A stretch of DNA of 64,000 nucleotides. Source: Paroedura picta (Eukaryota; Chordata; Lepidosauria; Squamata; Gekkonidae). The stretch is taken from positions 100,559,213 to 100,623,212 of the forward strand of contig NC_135373.1 of NCBI RefSeq assembly GCF_049243985.1, read 5' to 3'. Under the pieces are notes generated by a model. The model saw only the letters and a list, made by a program, of their open reading frames with translations, was not told the origin of the DNA and did no database searches. The translations under genes and the position numbers were made by a program. Shown here one piece after another: positions 48,801 through 59,639 of this stretch (position 1 is the stretch's first letter; every line of letters starts with the position of its first letter).

Positions 48801-48952
48801 ATTTAGAGCAGGGGTAGTCAAACTGCGGCCCTCCAGATGTCCATGGGCTACAATTCCCATGAGCCCCTGCCAGAAAATGCTGGCAGGAGCTCATGGGAAT
48901 TGTAGTCCATGGACATCTGGAGGGCCGCAGTTTGACTACCCCTGATTTAGAG
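48801..48952. mobile_element. hAT-type MITE copy 3, with target duplications
   Basis: The element 48809-48944 opens CAGGGGTAGTCAAACTGCGG and is nearly palindromic around AAAATGC. Perfect 8-bp duplication ATTTAGAG at 48801-48808 and 48945-48952. Confidence 0.92.
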
Positions 48953-50109
48953 GAACAGAAGTTTAGCAGAATGCATTATGAAGTAAACAGAAGCAACTTC
49001 ACTGAAGCCAAGATTCTTTTTCTAAATACAGGTCTGGTTCAAATGCAGCTCAGGATATCTGCATCTCCAAAGTGCTGGGGCTGGGGACGGGAATTTATTC
49101 AGTTTATTCAGAGATGCCTTGCTGATGACCTCCGTCTTCCCCACATCCAGTCGCCCTGATGAATTGCTGGCTTCAAGAATCCCTTTCTCAGCGGATGAGC
49201 AGAATAGTAGAACTGCACGTCTGTTTTCCGTAGATCTCCATGGGTGATGCTTAGACACGATCGATACCACGCAGGGCTCCTTATGGAGGACGACTGACAA
49301 ATGTTTCCATGCAAGTTAATGGATGATTGCTGGCAATGAGTGGTGAGACACTATCAGTATTTCCTCCACTCATTAACAAACTACCTCTTCCTACTATAAG
49401 CAAAGAGCTATGCCAATGCATTCCGCACAGCCTGAGTAACGCATGAGCTACTGAATGCCACAGAGAGGCTCGGTTAATAGAATTCGGTCCGTGGTGAATT
49501 ATTCCCTGTGTCTAAATGTAGCCTGGGAAATGTGTGTGACTAAGTGCACTGCCATCTGTCTCAAAATGAATCACATCTTTCTGTATATCCTGAAAAGCAT
49601 CATGCAGAAATGACTGTGCTACCCAATCAAATGTCAGGCACCCCAAGGAAAGAACAGGTCTATGTTTCACAGGATTCAGAACTGAAAAGGAGTTGAAATG
49701 CGGCTGCTTTCCATCACAGGCGCTGTCCTTTGCTGGTGAAATATCTAACCAATGTTTTTTAAAAGCCTTCAAAACATCCAAGGACAAACGATAAATTGGT
49801 GGAGTTAAAATGTTCATAGCCAACTCTTCCTTGTGGCTCGGAGCAGTTTAGAAGCCACAATTAAAATATTGCAATTTAGAAACAGCAAACTACCCACTCC
49901 TGATAAAAGGCTGCAGTTTATGTTCTATTCAAAGCCCTGCAAAGAAAATGGAAATTCAGAACCTCCTGAAACCTTCTGAAGATCGCACCCCCCTCATCTC
50001 CTCGATCAGCCTTTTTCACAAAGAGGGAATGGGCTCTGGTTGGTGTGAGGTAGGCTAGGCTACCTCAAGTGGGGGAACAGGTGAATAAACTGAGGACCAT
50101 AACCAGTGC

Positions 50110-50252
50110 CTATGTTCTGAATGAGCAGTGATATCAGGGCTCTCTCAGCCTCATCCACCTCACAGGGTGTCTGTTGTGGGGAGAGCAAGGGAAGGTCACT
50201 TTGAGACTCCTTTGGGTAGAGAAAAGCGGCATATAAGAACCAATTCTTCTTC
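50110..50252 (+). repeat. Squamate tRNA-derived SINE, 3' part
   Basis: It reads GAGCAGTGATATCAGGGCTC, CTCACAGGGTGTCTGTTGTG and GCGGCATATAAGAACCAATT, matching the 3' half of the SINE at 2990-3275. The 5' half is absent. Confidence 0.8.
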
Positions 50253-50642
50253 CTATGGAGCTTTACTGCAGACCTGTGCATCTCATGCCACAGATTGCAC
50301 ATGGCACACCTGCTGGGGCATGACTGAGCACGTACAATCAAGGCAATGTAGTATTTTATTTGTTTAAACGTTTCTGTCCTATCTCCTGGCTCACAATTTC
50401 TCAAGACAGCTTCCATACTTTCAAAATACTTCACAGAAGCCAAAACAACATACTCTCTTTTGGCACCTCAAAGCATAACAAACTGATTATACAGCTTAAA
50501 TTATTGTGAGCCAGAGTCTACTTTATCTGATAGACAATAAAAATGATTAAATTGTTTTGAGTGATGACACATGAAACCAATATAATACAACCAGTCTGGG
50601 ACAGAAGGGCACTGAAGGGTGAGGGAAGCAAGTTTTGTGCAA

Positions 50643-51165
50643 CAGACCCAGTGTGGTGTAGTGGTTAGAGCAGCCTTTTCCAACCTTTTGACCATGGAGG
50701 AGCCCCTGGAATGTTTTTCAAGCTTTGAGGAACCCCGGAAGTGGTGACAGGCCCCTTCAGAGAAGTGGGTACAGAAGTAAGATGCAGGAGCCAGCTAATC
50801 ATTTCCTGTTTCCATTGTGGGGAAAGTGACTAGGCCTGTCGAGCAACGGGGAAGGGGGCTCCTGTGGTGTCTATTGATGTTGGTGACCATCCAAACTTCT
50901 GGGAAAGGCCACGTAACCCCTGGGGAGCTCTTGCATAACCCCGGCTTCCCCAGAACCCTTGTTGGGAATCCCTGGATTCGAGTGCCAGACCAGGACTGGG
51001 GCAGCCCAGCTTCCGGACTCCAGTCCGCCATGGAAGCTCATGGGATAACCTTGGGCCGGTCACAGAACCTCAGCCTCAGAGGAAGGCGGTGAGGATAAAA
51101 TAAAGAGACTGACATAATCCGCCTTGGGTCTCCATTGGGAGGAAGGTCGGGCATAACTGAAGTCA
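50643..51165 (+). repeat. tRNA-derived SINE split by a hAT insertion
   Basis: The left part (50643-50670) is CCCAGTGTGGTGTAGTGGTT plus flank. The right part (50975 to about 51165) resumes with TCGAGTGCCAGACCAGGACT, ACCTTGGGCCGGTCACAGAA and ATCCGCCTTGGGTCTCCATT. The hAT element 50671-50974 lies between them. Confidence 0.65.
50671..50974. mobile_element. hAT element, 304 bp, nested in a SINE
   Basis: It opens CAGCCTTTTCCAACCTTTTG and closes TTGTTGGGAATCCCTG, so the ends are imperfect inverted repeats. The flanks GGTTAGAG and GATTCGAG (8 bp) match at six of eight bases. No transposase is present. Confidence 0.6.
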
Positions 51166-51656
51166 ATCAATGAATACAGATGGGTCCAGAGCTTTTTTCT
51201 TGGAAAGATTCCTCTCAAGACAGGAAAGGGTGTGTATGGCTATGCTTTTATATTGGAAAAACACATGTGGTGCAACCAGCAGCAAGATCCATAATAGTAA
51301 AGATCGGATCACGCAAGGGCCAGGGTGGAGGATAAGCTTTTCCTGCCACAAATGCAACGCTTCACTTTTCCTGCTGAAGTGAGTGGCAATCTTTACGTGG
51401 GAGAAACAAAGAAAGAGAAGTGGTATGCACTCAAAGGAGGAGAAGAGCTGGCCTTTTACACCTCAGTGTTTATTTTTACTACCAGAAGGAGTCTCAAAGC
51501 AGTTTACAATGGTTTACCCTTCCTCTCTCCACACTGAGTCTGAGAGAGCTTTAAGAGAACTGTTCTGGAAGGACAGCTCTGAGAGACCTGTGACTGGGCT
51601 AGAGTCACCCAGCTGGCTGCTCTTCCACCAGGCATTCGGTGGAGGCCAGGCATAAC

Positions 51657-51885
51657 CAACAGCATCTGAAGGGCCCCTGCTACCCCCCTCCCAGAACTCC
51701 ATCAACACACTCTGGACCTGTTTGCACCATTGCACTGTTATAATTATCAGTTGTTATTACTATTGTACAGTTATTTATATGCTATGGATTGTTTCATGTA
51801 TTGTTTAGGCGTTTTATGCAAACCGCCCTGAGCCTTCGGGGAGGGCGGTATATAAATATAATAAATAATTAAATTAATATGGAGG
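51657..51885 (+). mobile_element. LINE 3' end fragment (L2-type tail), nested in a SINE
   Basis: It ends CCGCCCTGAGCCTTCGGGGA, GGGCGGTATATAAATATAAT and an AATAAATAATT tail, the same tail as at 21760-21862. It is 5'-truncated and in opposite orientation to the host SINE. Confidence 0.6.
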
Positions 51886-51934
51886 GACGGGGAATCAAAC
51901 CGGGTGCTCCAGGTTAAAGTCCACCACTCTTACC

Positions 51935-52086
51935 CACTATACCAGGGGTAGTCAACCTGTGGTCCTCCAGATGTTCATGGACTACAATTCCCATGAGCCC
52001 CTGCCAGCAAATGCTGGCAGGGGCTCCTGGGAATTGTAATCCATGGTCATCTGGAGGACCACAGGTTGACTACCCCTGCACTATAC
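51935..52086. mobile_element. hAT-type MITE copy 4, with target duplications, nested in a SINE
   Basis: The element 51943-52078 opens CAGGGGTAGTCAACCTGTGG and is nearly palindromic around AAATGC. Perfect 8-bp duplication CACTATAC at 51935-51942 and 52079-52086, taken from the SINE sequence itself. Confidence 0.93.
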
Positions 52087-53439
52087 CAAGCTGGCTCTTA
52101 GCCATCTCAGTTTTGAAATCATGCCAGAGAGAGTCATGGAAGAGTAGGAAGGCACAACAGAATGCTGAGAATCGTTTTTTACGTCTTCCGTGCTCCCAGG
52201 CAATGAGAAGTGTCATGGTCAGTGCTACAGAGTTTCCTTTCCTTTGGGAAGTGGAGAGAGAGAGAGCAAACAAGCACAGGAGAGGGATGGGGAGTATTTG
52301 TTTACAAGCAGAGCATATAGTGGAAGCAAATAGGCCCTCCTGCAGCAGAGAGTAAACCGGCTAACTTTGCCCTCAGATCCCTGGGAGGGAGAGAAGCCGA
52401 CCCCTTGTGCCCCAAGGTTCTTCAGGCAGCTCTTGGCTCTTGTGTCTCCAAATGGCAACACTGCCAATCTAGCTCCAAACTGTTCCCAGTCAGGAGGAGC
52501 GTTCGCTTCTGAAAGCCAGTCCAGGGAAGGAGAAACATCTCGAGCAGCTGCACCGTCTTCTGAGGATTTGCCATCTCTCTCCTTGCTCAAGTATCAAACT
52601 GGGGTGTGGCCAGAGGCTTTTGGCTGTTTGGCTTTGGCTCACGTCCCTCTTGGCAGAGCCAGCCTAAAATGTAGTTTGCTGTTTTGTTGATTCTTGGTTG
52701 ATGCTTATAGTGTCTTTGGGGTTACTGCTGAAACCACTTTGGGTACAACAAATGCTTAAATGAATTCCTTCTTATTGGGGGGAGGGAGAATGCCTTCCTT
52801 TCCCTGCATAGTTAGAACATTACCTTCTCCATATCAGGCTTCTGCAGCTGCCTTCAGGGGGCTGGGCTGCAGAGTAAACAACCCAATCTAGTGTTAGATA
52901 GAGCCACTTATGGCCTTAACCCAACAATGGCTTCCATTATTGTGTGACAATCCCCAGGAAGGCTTTTTAAACACACATACACACACATGCACACACCCAG
53001 AGAGTGTGTGCAACCTATGCAACCACAGCCCACAGATAGGATTGCATAAACAGGAGGTTATAAAATCGTACTGTGTAATTTGTATACATTTCAAATTATA
53101 GAGCAGCAAAGATGCCAGAAAAGAAATGCGTCTTATGGTGCAAGACTGTTGGCTCTATTTTGCCTGCCTTGTTAGCAGCAATTCTCCAGCGTCTCTCCCT
53201 CTTATCCAAGAGCCTTTAATTCAAACTACTGGAAAGTGAATCTGATTGTTCAATCATGCAAAGCATGTGCTTGGCCATATTTTTGCATGATTTATAAAGG
53301 GTTCTCAGCCATCTGCTGAAGGGGCTGGTCCAACATTTTACATAAATAACCTACACTGAACAAGTACAAGCTTTCATAAATTGATTTTTCAAGGAAGAAG
53401 TGCTGGGGGGGGGGGTTGTTCCCTGTTTTTCCCTTATGT

Positions 53440-53648
53440 AAAGGACTCCGAAAGTGGCTTACAATTGCCTCACCTTCCTCTCCCCACAACAGGCATCCTT
53501 TGAGGTAGGTGGGGCTGAGAGAGCTCTGACAGAACTGTGACTGGCCCAAGGTCATCCAGCTGGCTGCATGTGGGGGAGGAGTGGGGACTCAAACCCAGTT
53601 CTCCAGATTAGAAGCCACCGCTCTTAGCCATCTCACCACACTGGCTCT
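53440..53648 (-). repeat. Squamate tRNA-derived SINE, antisense
   Basis: The plus strand reads AAGTGGCTTACAATTGCCTC, CTCTCCCCACAACAGGCATC, GGCCCAAGGTCATCCAGCTG and CTTAGCCATCTCACCACACT, the complement of the SINE at 2990-3275 from tail to head. Confidence 0.85.
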
Positions 53649-54412
53649 TGTACTCTGCAGTTTTATTATAAAGGTACAATAGGGAGATCAAGGATTGGTT
53701 CTTTCTGTCACACCTATGCAAAGCAGCAAAAGGGAAGATTACACAAGGAATCTAAATACGATGCATGTTCTGAAGAAAGCAGAACTATGGTGTCTCATGA
53801 TGGTGGTTGACTAGGACTGTTTGCATATGGTGAAACATCTTTGTACTGCTGTGAATGCTGAAGTATAAATGTCAGCAATGGAGCTTCCACACACAAGAGT
53901 TTTCTGCACAATTCCCTTTGTCTTTTCCCCGACTTTCCCCTTTCAAGCACGTTCTGCAGCACCTCTGGTGGGGGGCGGAGCAACGTGGTTGTCACATGCC
54001 TGTTGTAGTGACTGACCACCTCTATTTTTTGTTCATGTCTTCACGCAAGCCACATCGTACTATAATTAAAACCAGAAATAGATGTGCCAATATTGTCCCT
54101 AATCTAGTTCAAATATTAATGGAACCATCATAGCAGTTGGTCATCGTAGTGCTTAAAAAAACCTCTCAGTGTTCTGGTAACAAGGCAGAGAAATGGCTTC
54201 TACAAGAGGTTGATGGCGAGGAAATGGCCACCCTTAGGGTGTTACCTTTACAGGGCAGGAAAAAGCACATTGTTTCTTCCAGTTGGGGTATGGATATGTC
54301 TGGACTGTGTTCCAAAAAAACTGGTTTAAAACTGGAGAAGAATCTATTGATAATGGGGAGTATCTGGAACAGAACAATTACAGCTTGACATTGTGTGAAA
54401 GGCCCTTCCCAA

Positions 54413-54435
54413 AGAGAGAGAGAGAGAGAGAGACA
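54413..54435 (+). repeat. GA microsatellite
   Basis: A run of GA dinucleotides ends in GACAGACC. It is short and simple. Confidence 0.9.
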
Positions 54436-54559
54436 GACCTGGGGAGGAGGGGGTGTTACATGGCAGGCAGGCTCACAGTGGTGGGGTCATACGATGGCTT
54501 CACTGCATGCCTTTATCAGCAGCTAGTTCATAATGAGTTCATTACATTTGAATTTCAGA

Positions 54560-55535
54560 ATGAATTTCAATAGTGAGAAATGTAAAGTTCTGCATTTATG
54601 TAGGAAATGTCAAAATGCATCATTATAGGATGGGGGAGACCTGTCTTGGCAGTAGTATGAGCAAAAAGGGGTCTTAGTGGACCATACACTGAACATAGCA
54701 GTGTGACTGAGTGGCTAAAAAGGCAAATGGGATTTTGGGCTGTATAGTGTCCAGATTGTGCAAGGTGATGGTACCGCTTTACTCTGCTCTGGTTAGACCT
54801 CACTTAAGGAGCTGTGTTCAGTTTTGGGCACCACAACTGAAGAAGGATGTAAATAAACTGGAGCAAGTCCGGAGGAGGGAAACAAAAATGGTGAGGGGTT
54901 TGGAGACCAAGATGTATGAGGAAAGATTGAGGGAGCTTGCTCTGTTTAGCCTGGAGAGAAGACGAAGAGCTGATATGATAGTCATCTTCAAGTACTTGAA
55001 GGGCTGTCTCATACAGGATGGAGCAGAGTTGTTTTCTGTTGCCCCAGTGGGTCAGAGCAGAACCAATGGGATGAAATTAATTCAAAAGAATTTTGGGCCT
55101 ATCATCCGGAAGAAGTTAGAGCAGTTCCTCTGTTGAATAGGCTTCCTCAGGCGCTGGTGGGTCTCCTTCTTTGGAAGTTTTTAAGCAGAGGCTAGATAGC
55201 CATCTGACAAATGCTGATTTTATGAACTTAGGCAGATTGTGAGTGGGTGGGAAAAATGGATTGTGTCTGAACTTTTCTCTTGTGGTTCTTTCTTACATGC
55301 TCAGGAAAATGCTGATTGCCACTTTGGGGTCAGAAGATGAATTTCCTCCAGGCAAGACTGACCAGGGATTCTGGGGGTTGGAGGTTGGGGGGGGGGACCA
55401 TTTGGACATGGTGATAGGGTAACTGAGCAGGAAGTTGTGAATTTCCTGCATTGCAGAGGGTTTGACTAGATGATCCTGGAGGCCTCTTCCAACTCTGCTT
55501 ATATGATTCTATAACTGTATTTTATGATTCTATTT
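54560..55535 (+). mobile_element. CR1 LINE 3' part, about 1 kb
   Basis: Translation includes YSALVRPHLRSCVQFWAPQL, KKDVNKLEQVRRRETKMVRG and KMYEERLRELALFSLERRRR, typical of the CR1 ORF2 C-terminal region. The 3' UTR ends with GGGTTTGACTAGATGATCCT and TATGATTCTAT units. About 141 codons remain open before the first break. Confidence 0.9.
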
Positions 55536-55619
55536 TTAAAAAGATTTTGCCTATTGTTTGCACTGCTTGTTTATTATATGCATAGTATAACCAGTAGATC
55601 TGAAGATTGTCTGGCAGCC

Positions 55620-55772
55620 AGGAAAGTAATGTTTGGAGGTGGTTTGCCATTGCCTGCCTCTGAATCATGACCCCTAGTGTTCCTTGGAGGTCTCCCATCC
55701 AAATACTGGCCCTACTTAGCTTCTGAGATCTAATGGGATCAGGCTTGCCTGTGCTATCCAGGACGGATCTGG
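55620..55772 (-). repeat. 5S-rRNA-derived SINE, antisense
   Basis: The plus strand reads GTTTGGAGGTGGTTTGCCAT, GAGGTCTCCCATCCAAATAC and CCTACTTAGCTTCTGAGATC, the complement of 5S rRNA-like sequence preceded by the shared SINE body. Confidence 0.85.
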
Positions 55773-56239
55773 CTGTGTGGTCAAGCAATCAGAATGTGGC
55801 ACATAACTGTAACACAGGCTCACTGAGGCTGCTTTCTTATGCTTCAGTTTTGCCATGAAATGGATGAAAGATTTGGGAGACAAATTGCATTAAAGTTTGG
55901 GAAGGCGGAAGAAAAGTGACTCCGCACAGCTGTCCTAAAATGGAATTACGGCCTTTAGCTACAGCAAGCAAAAGTGGGTGAAGATGAATAAGGGAACCAA
56001 TTGCCTTGGGCCATGCAATGACTGAATGCTGGCTTCATAAATTGTTGAAAGATTTCTATCATTTAGCTTATTTAAAACATTTTTGCCTTGCGCTCTCAGT
56101 TAAAAAACATCACAAGGCAGTCTAAGTGTTCTGTAATGAGGAAGCCTATATAGTCTAATCTTTGAAAGCTGTGCATATTCCCTTCAGGGGTAAATATGAA
56201 TTTCAGGTGTATATGATTTATACGTTGGGGGGGGGGCTG

Positions 56240-56790
56240 CTAGAAAAGACAGAAGCTCCCACTGTATATTGCATTGGTCCGACCGCACCTGGGGTACTGT
56301 GTGCGGTTCTGAAAGCCTCACTTCAAAAAGGAAGTGGATAAAATTGAGAAGGTTCAAAGGAGAGCGACGAAAATGATCCAGGGCCTGGGGACCAAGCCCT
56401 ATGAGGAAAGGCTGAGGGACTTGGGAATGTTCAGCCTGGAGAAGAGGAGGTTGAGAGGGGACATGACCACTCTCTTTAAGGATTTGAAAGTTTATCGCAG
56501 AGGAGGGCAGGGAGCGGTTCCTGTTGGCAGCAGAGGATAGGACCCACAGAAATGGATTTAGACTGGATGTAGAATGGTTCTGGCTAGATATCAGGAAAAC
56601 ATTTTTCACAGTCAGAGTAGTTCAGCAGTGGAATCAGCTGCCCAAAGAGATGGTGAGCTCCCCCTCACTGGCAGACTTCAAGCAGCGGTTGGACAGACAC
56701 GTATCCTGGATGCTTGAGGCTGATCCTGCATTGAGTAGGGGGTTGGACTAGATGGCCTTTTTGGCCCCTGCCCACTCTTTGATTCTAGCC
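56240..56790 (+). mobile_element. CR1 LINE 3' part
   Basis: Translations include [40 protein letters not shown] and [20 protein letters not shown], in two frames. The 3' UTR has GGGGGTTGGACTAGATGGCC and ends CTTTGATTCTA. It is close in sequence to the copy at 29123-29506. Confidence 0.9.
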
Positions 56791-57004
56791 TAACTTCCCC
56801 AGTCCTATTTGAAATACTTCCACAGCTGCTCTGAAGCCTTTGTTTAAAAAAAGAGCAGTTGGATCATGACTTTCCTACTGTCTTATCTAATATATGGGCT
56901 CAGATTACAATGAAATGGAAAAGGTTAGAGAGGAAGATATTTCTGTTAGTACAAAAGCCCTTGGGGAGAACTTCCTCTGCTTCTAAAGAGCTGAAGAGGA
57001 TTCA

Positions 57005-57205
57005 GTTCAGAATGGCTTTATCTGTTTAGCATACAGAAAGTTTCAGATTGCATCCCCAGCATCTCCAGTTAAACAGATCAGGTAGCGGCTGAGATGAAAG
57101 GCCCCCACCTGAGACCCTGGAGAGCCACTGCCAGCTTGAGTAGGCTGTGCCATCCTTGATGGGCCAATTCAGTACAAGGCGGCAGCTTCGTGTGATGCAA
57201 AGAAC
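57005..57205 (+). repeat. Sauria-type tRNA-derived SINE, decayed
   Basis: It contains CCCCAGCATCTCCAGTTAAA, CACCTGAGACCCTGGAGAGC and TACAAGGCGGCAGCTTCGTG, matching the body and end of the copy at 46395-46585. Confidence 0.75.
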
Positions 57206-57639
57206 TGCTATAAGAGAGACCAAGGGCTTGTGCTTGATCATGGGATTTTGGGCTTTCTTTCCACATGATACCCATATCACTGACATGTTATTGAAACTCT
57301 CCTCAATTTTAATGTGATCCGAGAAAAATAAATCAACAATCTCTTTGATGGGCAGTATTAGTCACACAGATTCTTTTGCATTTTGCCACAATGAATTAAA
57401 AAAAAAAACCAATCTCTCCACCTCTCAAATACTACTAGCAAGCAGCTACCACTGCTGAAGAAATACTGATGGTAAATCTTGAGAACCAACTTTTGCAAAC
57501 AAGTAGGAGCTGAAACAATCAGGCAAACAGCTCTGGTGCAGAATGTCGTGATGAGGCGTGCCTTTATTGACTGGGTAGAGGCAAACTTCAGCCATGCCAC
57601 AGAAATAATGCCTAATTTGGGGGGGGGGGGATAATTTGG

Positions 57640-57752
57640 GCATCAAATTGGGGTCACTATGGGTGGGCAGGTAATTGTGAATTCCTGCATTGTGCAGGGG
57701 GTTGGACTAGATGACCTTGGAGGTCCCTTCCAACTCTATGATTCTATGATGA
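57640..57752 (+). mobile_element. CR1 LINE, extreme 3' end
   Basis: It reads AATTCCTGCATTGTGCAGGG, GGTTGGACTAGATGACCTTG and AACTCTATGATTCTATGAT. Only the 3' UTR is left. A G12 tract precedes it at 57619-57630. Confidence 0.85.
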
Positions 57753-58179
57753 TTTCTAAATGATTATGTCTTGCAGCAGGCAGTCATGCCTATGGCTACT
57801 TCCTCATGGCAATGGTTTTCCATGTAGTTTTCTTTGCCACAGAGCATCCACAGAGCAATCCTCTGTCCTTGCCTCAGCCTCTCACCACCAGCAAAAGATT
57901 TATTTGGCTTTTTAAAAACATCATTTATCTGCTAGTGCCTCTGCATTCCCAACTTCTGTTTAAAATAAAGCATCCTTTTTTCAGGGATAAAAGGGGAAAG
58001 GAAAATCACAGCAATGATGAAAAGGAATGGAAACTTAAAAAAAATATAGCTGATAATTCAGAGTAACTAGTAGATTGTTATAATGCTGCAGCAATATGTT
58101 AATTACTTTAAAAAAAAAGTCCCCGAAAATCCTTTCAGTAGATTTGGGTTGGGGGGTGGGGTAGCAGCTGTGGAGATAA

Positions 58180-59160
58180 GAAAATGATAGTTGATGCAGG
58201 TAGAACCTGCAAAGCTGTAACCCTTTTGATTCACATGGCATGCACACACTTTGTGATTTTTCTAAAATCGGTGTACCAAACCAGGACAATTACGGATGAC
58301 ATCATATGGATGCTGCAAAATCCCTTCTCCGGTTATGCCAAATCACAGCAGAACTTCCATGTGGAAGTGGCCATGGAGCCAGCAAGACAACAGGAGAAGC
58401 TTGATATAATACTAAGAGGGGCTCCCCAAGATCTGATATCTGATAGAAACATTATAAGGCTGCTTGGAAACAGTCACCACAGTGCTAATATAGTCAACTT
58501 AGAAACAAATGTCGCATTCTCTCTCTCCCCCTCCCAATGAACTCATATAATTATGAACAGTTCCTCATGACTGCTAGATAGGGGAAGGCTTATTCCTGAA
58601 AGCTATTCCTTTTCTGTTAGGAAAGTCAGATCTATTCAGGAAATCATTTTTAGCAACTGAAATACAAAGGATCTAATTAAACATATATCACAACTTAGGA
58701 GAAAAGGTGCCAACTAGCAGGGCTGAGTGTTTCAGAGTGATAGTCTTACCTAAACGAGAAGAAGTTTGAAAGCAGGAAGCACTAACTCTGAGGACCCTCG
58801 GAAAAATTTCCAATTAGACAAGCAAAGACTGAGGAGCAGTCAATAAAATATGTAATAGATAATAAAATTTAAGAACATCCAGAACAGAATATCAGCCAGA
58901 GATGTCCATTAGATAACAATGGAGTAAAAGTAGTGCTAAAGAGACAAGGGAAATGGTAAAGGAGCTGAATGAATTAATCACAACACTTCACTGGAGAAGA
59001 TGCTGTAGAGAGAGTCACCTCCACGCCTCTTCTCCCCGTGGTGCATCTGAAGAACTGTTAGATCGGTAACACATTTGAAAAGTAATTGTCTAGCTAACAG
59101 GGAAAGCATTGCTGGCACTCAACAGCATTCATCCCAAAATTCTTAAATAATCAGAAAAGG
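58180..59160 (+). mobile_element. Degraded non-LTR LINE fragment (CR1/L3-like)
   Basis: Weak translated similarity: ARQQEKLDIILRGAPQDL near 58375-58440, then KELNELITTLHW near 58960-59000. These resemble the region upstream of the reverse transcriptase in CR1/L3 elements. A 118-codon open stretch at 58184-58540 belongs to this decayed piece rather than to a host gene. The limits and clade are uncertain. Confidence 0.4.
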
Positions 59161-59277
59161 ACACTGGTAGTTGTTTAAATAAAACATTAAATTATTTTTT
59201 TAAATTTACCTCTTCAGTGGAAGGCTAGAAAGTATGGTAGTTGTTGTAAGACTACTTGTTAAGCAGGGAATATTACA

Positions 59278-59490
59278 GCCTAGCATCTGCCTTGGTTTGT
59301 ATGGCTGAGGCTAGCCTGATTTTAGAAGCTAAGCGAGGTCAGCTCTGGCTAGTACTCGGCAGGGAGACCACCAAAGAAAGTCCAGGGTTCTTACACAGAG
59401 GCAGGCAATGGCAAGCCACCTCCGTCCCTATCCTTGCCTTGAAAACCCTACGGGGTTGACATAAGTCAGCTGACAGTGCTTCCCACCAGC
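59278..59490 (+). repeat. 5S-rRNA-derived SINE
   Basis: It reads TTTTAGAAGCTAAGCGAGGT, CTAGTACTCGGCAGGGAGAC, then the SINE body GGCAATGGCAAGCCACCTCC and TAAGTCAGCTGACAGTGCTT. The first part follows the 5S rRNA internal control region in the sense direction. Confidence 0.85.
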
Positions 59491-59639
59491 AACAAGTTCT
59501 GACCTAGGAAACTGGAAAGGTTTAATGGCAGGGACAGGATTTACTTGCTGGGGGAGAAATCAGCCCAATTCGGGGAAGTGGGAATCGGTGTGAAACTGAC
59601 CAATGATTTACGTCCGCTTCCAGGGATATTTCATCACTA

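Larger units (their letters stand above)
51430..52105 (-). repeat. Squamate tRNA-derived SINE, antisense, with two nested insertions
   Basis: SINE parts on the plus strand are TACCAGAAGGAGTCTCAAAG to CACCCAGCTGGCTGC (about 51478-51619), GGGGAATCAAACCGGGTGCT to ACTCTTACCCACTATAC (about 51889-51942), and CAAGCTGGCTCTTAG (about 52087-52101). They are interrupted by an L2-type fragment (about 51620-51888) and by MITE copy 4 (51943-52078). Confidence 0.75.
41126..59600. other. CBX6-NPTXR intergenic DNA
   Basis: No host coding exon was recognised. It holds minisatellites (42491-43205), microsatellites, SINEs, hAT elements and many CR1-group LINE pieces. The block about 48960-49850 has no recognised repeat. 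Stretches about 41130-42480, 43210-45055 and 52110-53430 also show nothing I can name. Confidence 0.6.

Noticed and set aside
58184-58540. 118-codon frame as a host gene
   Set aside because: It continues into degraded sequence with CR1/L3-like pieces, so it is better explained as LINE remnant.
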